Source of the DNA: CAVUPF01 sp963743285
GTDB taxonomy: Bacteria; Actinomycetota; Thermoleophilia; Solirubrobacterales; 70-9
Reading direction: 5' to 3'
Length of the DNA stretch: 64,000 nt
Assembly: GCA_963743285.1 (NCBI GenBank)
Contig: CAVUPF010000002.1
Location: forward strand, 310,001 to 374,000
Under the pieces are notes generated by a model. The model saw only the letters and a program-made list of their open reading frames with translations, did not search any database and had not been told where the DNA came from. Below, piece by piece: positions 58,360 through 64,000 of the stretch. Numbering within the stretch: the stretch's first letter is position 1; every line of letters begins with the position of its first letter. The position numbers and the translations under genes are program-made.

Positions 58360-61112
58360 TTAGGGCAAATGCCACCCGGACGCCTCGCCGGAGCCTGCTG
58401 ATGTTGCTCTTCGGCGCTGGGGCCTTGCTGCTCCTGGGGGGGTTCGCCACGCCAGCTCTTGCCAGCGAGGGAATCGCCTCTTTTCAAACCACCATGTCCA
58501 CGCCTTTGGCGGGTGCGCACCCGGACCTGGAAACCTCATTTGAACTCGAAAACCCCGGTGCTCCAGAGGCCGCGCAAGACGTGGTCTTCGATGCTCCCGA
58601 GGGAGTATTTGGCAACCCGAACGCGATTTCTCAATGCACCTCGGTCCAGTTTGCCCTCGAGGAATGCTCGCCTGACTCCCAGGCCGGCCTGGTCACCGTC
58701 TATGCCAACTATGAAGGCGAATCTAAAAAGCTGCTCGGCACCGCGCCGATCTACATCATGGTCCCCAGTCCCAAGCAGACCGCTCTGTTCGCCTTCATTG
58801 TCCCGACCGTCGATATCGCCATCGATATCCCGGTCACGGTCCGCACCGGAGGAGACTACGGCCTCAGCTTCACCGTCTCAAACATCACCCAGCAGATCCC
58901 CCTTGCCGCTGCCCACCTGACCTTCTGGGGTTTCCCCGCCGATCCAAGCCACAGCCCCCAGCGTTTCCCCAAAGGCTCACCCGGTGAACCGGTTGGCTGC
59001 GCGGGCCTCGCTGGCACCGGCTGTCTGAGCGGGGAAATCGAACCGACCGTCCCCAATGAGCCGCTTACCGATAACCCGACGACCTGCAGCGGCGAACCGT
59101 TGGCTACGAAGCTTGAAGTGCAGACCTATCAGGATCCCGAACACCGCTCCACGAGCGAATCCAGCTACCCGGCGATCACCGAATGCGTTCGCGACGTGTT
59201 TAAGCCGGTTCTCTTCGGCACCCCGACCACCGAAGCATCCGACTCTCCCTCAGGGCTTGAAATCGACCTGATCGACCCGCAATCGGAGGGCTTCAGCGCC
59301 TCACCTTCAGAGCTTAAATCGGCGACCGTGACCCTGCCTCCTGGCTTGACGATCAACCCAGACGCCGCCGATGGGCAGAGCGCCTGCCCCGATGAAAAGG
59401 CCAACTTCGGCTCCGACGGCCCGGCCGAATGCCCCGATAACGCCAAGATCGGGACATTCCAGATCAGCTCGCCGGTATTAAGCGGGCCGATGGAAGGCTC
59501 CGTCTACATCGGCGAACCGAAACCGGGCGAACAGTACCGTCTCTTCCTCACCGCCTCGGGCTTCGGCATGAACGTCAAGCTGATCGGTGCCTTTAAGCCC
59601 GAAGAAAAGACCGGCCAGCTGACCGTCGATTTCGAAAACCTGCCCCAGGCCCCGTTCTCGCAGTTCGCCCTTCACCTTTTCGCCGGCGAACGGGCGCTGA
59701 TGGCGACTCCGACCGCCTGCACGATCTACACCACCAAGGCCGTCTTCGTACCCTGGGATGAAGCGACCGCCCCTCAGGAATCCACCCAGGCCTTCGGGAT
59801 CGACTCGGGCCCGCACGGCAGCCGCTGCTCGGGTGAAATCCGACCCTTCGAACCGACCCTTGAAGCCGGCACCACCAACCCCACCGCAGGAGCGTTTTCA
59901 TCCTTCACGTTGAAGCTCAACCGCGAAGACGGCGATCAGTTCCTCGGCAAGCTGAACTTTACGATGCCCCCCGGGTTAACCGCAAACCTGCACGGCGTCA
60001 CCTCCTGCCCCGAAGCAGACATCACGGCCGCAGCCCATACCTCGGGCAAAGTCGAGCAGGCCGACCCCAGCTGCCCGGCAACCAGCGAAATCGGCACCTC
60101 CGACGTCGCCGCCGGACCGGGTACCCATCCCTTCCACGCAACCGGCAAGATCTACATGGCGGGCCCCTTCCAGGGCGCCCCGCTCTCACTGGTCGCGATC
60201 ACCCCCGCTCTGGCCGGCCCCTATGACTACGGCACCGTCGTGGTCCGCGTCGCCCTGCATATCGATCCGCAAGACGCCCACGTGATCGCTGACTCCGAAA
60301 CGGTGCCGGAGATCATCGGCGGGATCCCGATCCGGATGCGCGAAATCGAGGTCAATATCGACAAGCCGAACTTCATGATCAACCCGACCAACTGCTCGCC
60401 CTTTTCGGTCGGCTCCGAAGGGATCGGCGATCAGGGCACCGCGGTCGCCTTTAGCTCCTACTTTCACGCCGTCAACTGCGCAGCGCTCAACTTTACCCCG
60501 AAGATGACGATCGCCCAGCTCGGCGCGCGAAAGTCAACCGCCCGCGGAAAGAATCCGGGCCTTGAGTTCAACCTCACGACCACCCCCGGGGACGCCAACC
60601 TCAAATCGGTATCGGTGACCCTGCCGAGGGCATTTGAGATCGACCAGGAACACCTCGGCAATCTCTGCGATAAAACCGAACTGAATGCCGATCAGTGCAA
60701 GGGCAAAGCGGCGATCGGGACGGTGAGTGATGAAACCCCGCTACTTGAAATGCCCCTCGAAGGCAACGCCTACGCGGTCACCGGCCTCGGCGGCGGCGTC
60801 TTACCCCACGTCGTCTTCATCTTGGGCGGCCAGGTGACGGTGATCCCAGAGGGCGAATCAAAGACGGTCAACGACGGCGAGCTGAAGACGACGATCCCGG
60901 TAATCCCCGACGTCCCGATCGGCCACTTCCGCCTCAGCCTCTACGGTGGCCATCTGGGCTACCTCTCAAACACCCAGAGCCTTTGTTCCTCGCCGGTTAC
61001 CTCGATGGTTGAAATCGAAGGCCAAAACGGCAAGAGCCTTGACCAGCGAATCAAGGCGAAGACCGCCTGTCCGGCCAAGAAGAAGCAAAAGCGCCACAAA
61101 GGGCGCCGCTGA
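58356..61112 (+). CDS. surface protein B2': 'GAHPD' secreted protein, subtype II
   Basis: 918 residues from ATG 58356, overlapping A2' by 4 bases. Signal peptide about 10-37 (SLLMLLFGAGALLLLGGFAT). Mature start SEGIASFQTTMSTPLAGAHP; APEGVFGNPNAISQC; module 1 (VTLPPGLTINPDAADG, GSVYIGEPKPGEQYRLFL, DFENLPQAPF); module 2 (MPPGLTANLHGVTSCPEADI, CPATSEIGTSDVAAG, IYMAGPFQGAPLSLVAITPA, NFMINPTNCSPF). Short tail KKKQKRHKGRR. Very close to B2, including the second module almost residue for residue. Confidence 0.9.
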   Translation: MIRANATRTPRRSLLMLLFGAGALLLLGGFATPALASEGIASFQTTMSTPLAGAHPDLETSFELENPGAPEAAQDVVFDAPEGVFGNPNAISQCTSVQFALEECSPDSQAGLVTVYANYEGESKKLLGTAPIYIMVPSPKQTALFAFIVPTVDIAIDIPVTVRTGGDYGLSFTVSNITQQIPLAAAHLTFWGFPADPSHSPQRFPKGSPGEPVGCAGLAGTGCLSGEIEPTVPNEPLTDNPTTCSGEPLATKLEVQTYQDPEHRSTSESSYPAITECVRDVFKPVLFGTPTTEASDSPSGLEIDLIDPQSEGFSASPSELKSATVTLPPGLTINPDAADGQSACPDEKANFGSDGPAECPDNAKIGTFQISSPVLSGPMEGSVYIGEPKPGEQYRLFLTASGFGMNVKLIGAFKPEEKTGQLTVDFENLPQAPFSQFALHLFAGERALMATPTACTIYTTKAVFVPWDEATAPQESTQAFGIDSGPHGSRCSGEIRPFEPTLEAGTTNPTAGAFSSFTLKLNREDGDQFLGKLNFTMPPGLTANLHGVTSCPEADITAAAHTSGKVEQADPSCPATSEIGTSDVAAGPGTHPFHATGKIYMAGPFQGAPLSLVAITPALAGPYDYGTVVVRVALHIDPQDAHVIADSETVPEIIGGIPIRMREIEVNIDKPNFMINPTNCSPFSVGSEGIGDQGTAVAFSSYFHAVNCAALNFTPKMTIAQLGARKSTARGKNPGLEFNLTTTPGDANLKSVSVTLPRAFEIDQEHLGNLCDKTELNADQCKGKAAIGTVSDETPLLEMPLEGNAYAVTGLGGGVLPHVVFILGGQVTVIPEGESKTVNDGELKTTIPVIPDVPIGHFRLSLYGGHLGYLSNTQSLCSSPVTSMVEIEGQNGKSLDQRIKAKTACPAKKKQKRHKGRR

Positions 61113-61220
61113 GCCAAGGGAACGGGCCGGGATCGAACTTTTGAGCCTCAGAGCGGGTTTCACCTCGTGGCGCCCGCTGACCTTGAAGACCAAGACAAGC
61201 GAGCGAGCAAGGAGTCACAG

Positions 61221-61855
61221 ATGATCAGGAAGCTGCGAGACAAGCTGACTTATGCAAACGTGATGTCGACGATTGCGGTATTCGGTGTGCTCACCGGCTC
61301 CGCCTACGCGGCTTTCAGGATTCCCCCAACAGCGTCGGCGCCCGCCAGCTAAGAGCCAAGTCGGTGACCGGCGGCAAGATCGCCGACGGGACGATCTCCG
61401 GCGGCAAGATCGCCGAAGAAACGATCACCGGAGCCAACATCAAGCTCTCCGCGCTTGGCACCGTGCCGCTGGCCGCAAACGCGACCAACGCTTTAAACGC
61501 CAACACCCTGAACGGCCACACCGCCTCCTGTCCGCAGGGCACAACCCTGATCAGGGGCCTTTGCTATGACCCGCAGGCAAACCCCCCAGCCTCCAACGTC
61601 GAAGCAGCGGCCGAAGCCTGCGCGTCCAAAGGCGGCTATCTGCCCACCCCGATGCAGCTCTACTCGACCCACAACGTGCTCGACCTGGGCACCGGTGGAA
61701 CTCCCTCCCAGCACGAGTTCACCGATGACCTCTACGGCGCGGTCGGCTCGGGTTCCCCCAATAAAGTGGTGGTGGTCAACGGCGTCAGCACCCCCGAAGA
61801 ATATGAAGCCGACAAGCCCTCCGCCTACATTTGCGTCTACCCCTTGGTGCGCTAG
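61221..61855 (+). CDS. protein C' (paralogue of protein C), frameshifted
   Basis: ATG 61221 with GGAG upstream opens MIRKLRDKLTYANVMSTIAV, FGVLTGSAYAAFRIPP, then stops at 61350-61352. One missing C in the run at 61323-61327 explains this: restored, the frame continues NSVGARQLRAKSVTGGKIAD and on through TGGKIAEETI-like repeats to ICVYPLVR at 61855, matching protein C throughout. The downstream part is the open frame 61364-61855. A homopolymer indel is a frequent sequencing error, so the gene may be intact. It closes operon 2, 108 bases after B2'. Confidence 0.75.
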
Positions 61856-62321
61856 GAATCACCAGCCCTGCAAGGGCAAAGGAGAAGGGGAGCGGTGGCT
61901 CTGAGGTAGCAGGCTGTCCAAACGACGACGCTCAGGCGATCACCTAGACCACGATTCTCGACCGCTCGCTCGAGTAGCGCTCTTCCAGGGCCCAGGCCGG
62001 ACCTATGCGGCCACGGGCGTCGTCCTCGGCCAGGGCTTAGCCCCACTCAGCACCCCCATTCCACCCTACGCGGCTTCTGCCTCGATCGGACTCCCACCTT
62101 TTCAGACAGATAAGGAGGTTGTTGCTCGACATAATCACCTGCCATTGCCGCCAAGGCCAGTGCTTTGCCAGTCGTGCCCCCCGAAAACGCGCTTCTATCA
62201 GTGCGAAGGATCGCGCCAAGCTCCGGAGTCGAACCCGACCGCGATCGACGTTTGATCGCCCCAGGTTCCTCCGAGCGCGGTGATCGACCTCAGCCCTTAA
62301 CCATCGCTAGGGTCTTCTCCC
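61856..62321. other. intergenic region without a gene
   Basis: No supported reading frame. On the minus strand 62216-62246 contains GGGTTCGACTCCGG, similar to a tRNA T arm, but no complete tRNA can be folded around it by eye. Confidence 0.35.
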
Positions 62322-63273
62322 GTGGACGCGAGCAGCAGCTTCGAGGCTCACGAGGTCGATCTGCACGGGTACCGGGCGATCTACCGCACCCGCCGGCGCC
62401 GGACCCGGACGTCGTCCTGATCCACGGCATGATCAACTCCTCGCGCCACTGGGAGGCGGTTGCGCTGCGGCTCGCTGAATCCCACCGGGTCATCGCCCCC
62501 GACCTGATCGGCCACGGCGACTCGGCGACGCCGCGCGGCGATCACTCGCTCGGCGCCCACGCCGCCAGCATCCGTGACCTGCTGGCGAGCATCGAGATGC
62601 AGCGGGCGACGATCGTCGGCCACTCGCTCGGGGGTGGCGTGGCGATGCAGTTCTTCTACCAGTTCCCGCAGCGCACCGAGCGCCTGGCGCTGATCTCCAG
62701 CGGCGGGTTGGGGCCCGAGGTCAGCCCGCTCCTGCGCGGCGCGGCGCTGCCCGGTGCCTCGACTCTGCTGCGCCTCGCCGCCCAGCCCCGGCTGCTCGGC
62801 GCGATCGACGCCGCCGGCGCTCGGCTACACGCCCGCAACAACTCCAAGGGCGCCTACCTGAAGGCCATTGCCGGGGCCCTGCGCGCTTCCAGGAGCCCGG
62901 CTCGCGGCGGGCGTTCCTGGAGACCCTGCGCTCGGTCATCGACGTCCACGGCCAGCGCGTCAGCGCCCGCGACCTCCTCTACCTGCTCGACGGCATGCCG
63001 ACCCTGATCGTCTGGGGCGGGCGCGATCGGACGATCCCGATCTCCCACGGCCTCGACGCCCAGCGCTCGGTCCCCCATTGCCGCTTCGAGACACTGCCCC
63101 GCGCCGCCCACTTTCCGCATCTCGAGGACCCCGACGGCCTCGCCGCGGTCCTCGGCGACTTCCTCGCGACCACCGAGCCCGCACGGATCGAGGACTCAGA
63201 CTGGGACGCGGTGATCGCCCAGCGCGCCCGCGGCCGGCTGGGCGGCGTCGAGCATGCCGACTTCGCTGCATAG
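62322..63273 (+). pseudogene. alpha/beta hydrolase with two frameshifts
   Basis: GTG 62322 opens VDASSSFEAHEVDLHGYRAI; a shift at about 62388-62404 moves to PDPDVVLIHGMINSSRHWEA, VIAPDLIGHGDSATP and the nucleophile elbow GHSLGGG; a second shift at about 62881-62886 is needed to enter FQEPGSRRAFLETLRSVIDV, TLIVWGGRDRTIPISHG and the catalytic His in LPRAAHFPHLEDPDG. Joined, these make a complete hydrolase of about 315 residues. Either a recent pseudogene or two assembly indels. Substrate unknown. Confidence 0.75.
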
Positions 63274-63363
63274 GCCGAGCCTGCGCCACTCGAGACAGCC
63301 GCGGCAGCGCCCCGTAGCCTCGATCGAATCCGTAGCCTAATTTACCTACTATATGTAAGTGCC

Positions 63364-63393
63364 TTGACAACCGCTGCTGCCTCCGCATATCAT
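63364..63393 (+). promoter_or_regulatory. sigma-70-type promoter with no gene after it
   Basis: TTGACA (63364-63369), 18 bases, TATCAT (63388-63393). The IS21 end begins less than 200 bases downstream, so the gene it served may have been disrupted or displaced. The remaining DNA of 63274-63570 shows no gene. Confidence 0.5.
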
Positions 63394-63570
63394 CTGCTCT
63401 GGATGGCGGCTTCCCGCCGATCATCCTTGGTCACCCCCAGTCGGCGAGAGTCGGGCAGGGGCTGACTCGATGTAGTGGCGCTGTCTTTCCCTGGGACGGC
63501 GTTAAGTAGTGCAGACGTTCCCCGGCCGCGGTCTCTTTCCTGTCGCGTTCGGGGCGCTTGCATGCAATTG

Positions 63571-64000
63571 CAAGAATCGCGAGAATTCCCCACTTTCGAT
63601 CACGGAAATTCCCCACCCCGTTGAGAGCGCCGGCGGCGGCTCCCCGAGCCGCTGAGATCGCGTCTGCGGCTCGCCGATCTAAGTCGCGGAGCACCAAGCG
63701 GCGACACGCCACGAGGGATTGGGCGTGGCTGGGCCTCCCCAGCGCCCGAGTGAAGCGCGGGGAGGCGATCTGAGGCCCTGAGCAAGAGCTTCGAGGGTGG
63801 GTCCCTCGCTGCTCGGGCTCAGCTTTTGGACGCGGCGACGCCCTCCTTCAGCTCCTTCAGCTTCTCGCGGTGGGCCCGCATCCTGTAGCTCTCGCCGTCA
63901 ATGTGGACTACCGTGGCTCGGTGAAGCAGGCGGTCGAGGACGGCCGCGGCGACGGTCGTGTCCTCGAAGATCTCCCCCCAGGAGGCGATCCCGCGGTTGG
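63571..64000 (-). mobile_element. second IS21-family element, right end and 3' part of istB
   Basis: 63571-63623 is the inverted counterpart of the right end of the first copy (AGAATCGCGAGAATTCCCCA, then TTTCGATCACGGAAATTCCC), followed on the minus strand by the end of istB. The non-coding stretch between them differs more from the first copy than the ends do. The element continues past the window edge. Confidence 0.85.
63819..64000 (-). CDS. istB: IstB helper ATPase, partial (C-terminal end)
   Basis: Minus-strand frame open to the window edge. Reads NRGIASWGEIFEDTTVAAAV, LDRLLHRATVVHIDGESYRM, RAHREKLKELKEG and stops at 63819-63821: the last 60 residues of IstB, nearly identical to the copy at 25948-26742 except in the final dozen residues. 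Confidence 0.92.
   Translation of the reverse strand, partial: NRGIASWGEIFEDTTVAAAVLDRLLHRATVVHIDGESYRMRAHREKLKELKEGVAASKS

Overview
The window is GC-rich DNA from a high-GC Gram-positive bacterium, most likely an actinobacterium of the class Thermoleophilia (Solirubrobacterales type). This is a judgement from the protein styles: secreted proteins with Lys/Arg/His-rich tails, a 'KLTYANVxxTIAxFGVL' membrane-anchor family, a Gly-X-Y collagen-like protein, DUF433 antitoxins, and start codons placed 6-7 bases after the -10 box (leaderless messages). No ribosomal RNA, complete tRNA, CRISPR array or housekeeping operon is present, so this is accessory genome.

Layout. 0-1.7 kb: edge of a DUF433 antitoxin gene, an ISL3 transposase remnant and a TetR regulator. 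1.7-3.07 kb: no convincing gene. 3.07-21.9 kb: surface operon 1, made of a collagen-like protein, then A1-B1-A2-B2, a small anchored protein C, and a lipoprotein. 22.2-27.0 kb: an IS21-family element (istA, small middle ORF, istB) whose leader is interrupted by a group II intron with its own reverse transcriptase. 27.2-34.7 kb: a secreted protein, a PadR regulator, and four toxin-antitoxin modules (DUF433/DUF5615, two VapBC types, MntA/HepT), with a secreted repeat protein among them. 34.7-43.9 kb: mixed genes (hydrolase, VOC protein, membrane proteins, TetR regulators, an amidase, DUF1810), three 3' fragments resembling class II tRNAs, and a truncated DUF1810 copy. 44.6-61.9 kb: surface operon 2 with a short A protein, then A1'-B1'-A2'-B2' and C'. 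62-64 kb: a broken alpha/beta hydrolase and the end of a second IS21 copy in the opposite orientation.

The main point of interest is the twice-present operon. Family A proteins are secreted NHL-type beta-propellers joined to fibronectin-like modules and, usually, a C-terminal TolB/WD40-like domain starting with a 'DCRAYE' motif. Family B proteins are secreted, Cys-containing, and built on a 'GGHPD' N-terminal region plus two related 'PPG...CP..SxIGT' modules that I cannot assign to a known family. A and B alternate strictly, neighbouring genes overlap by 4 bases, each of the nine proteins ends in a polybasic tail, and each operon closes with protein C. I infer a co-assembled cell-envelope system; its function cannot be read from the sequence.

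Several otherwise intact genes carry single-base frameshifts (A1 near 4362, C' near 61325, the hydrolase at two sites, probably the lipoprotein linker). Either these are decayed genes or the assembly has residual indel errors; reads would decide.
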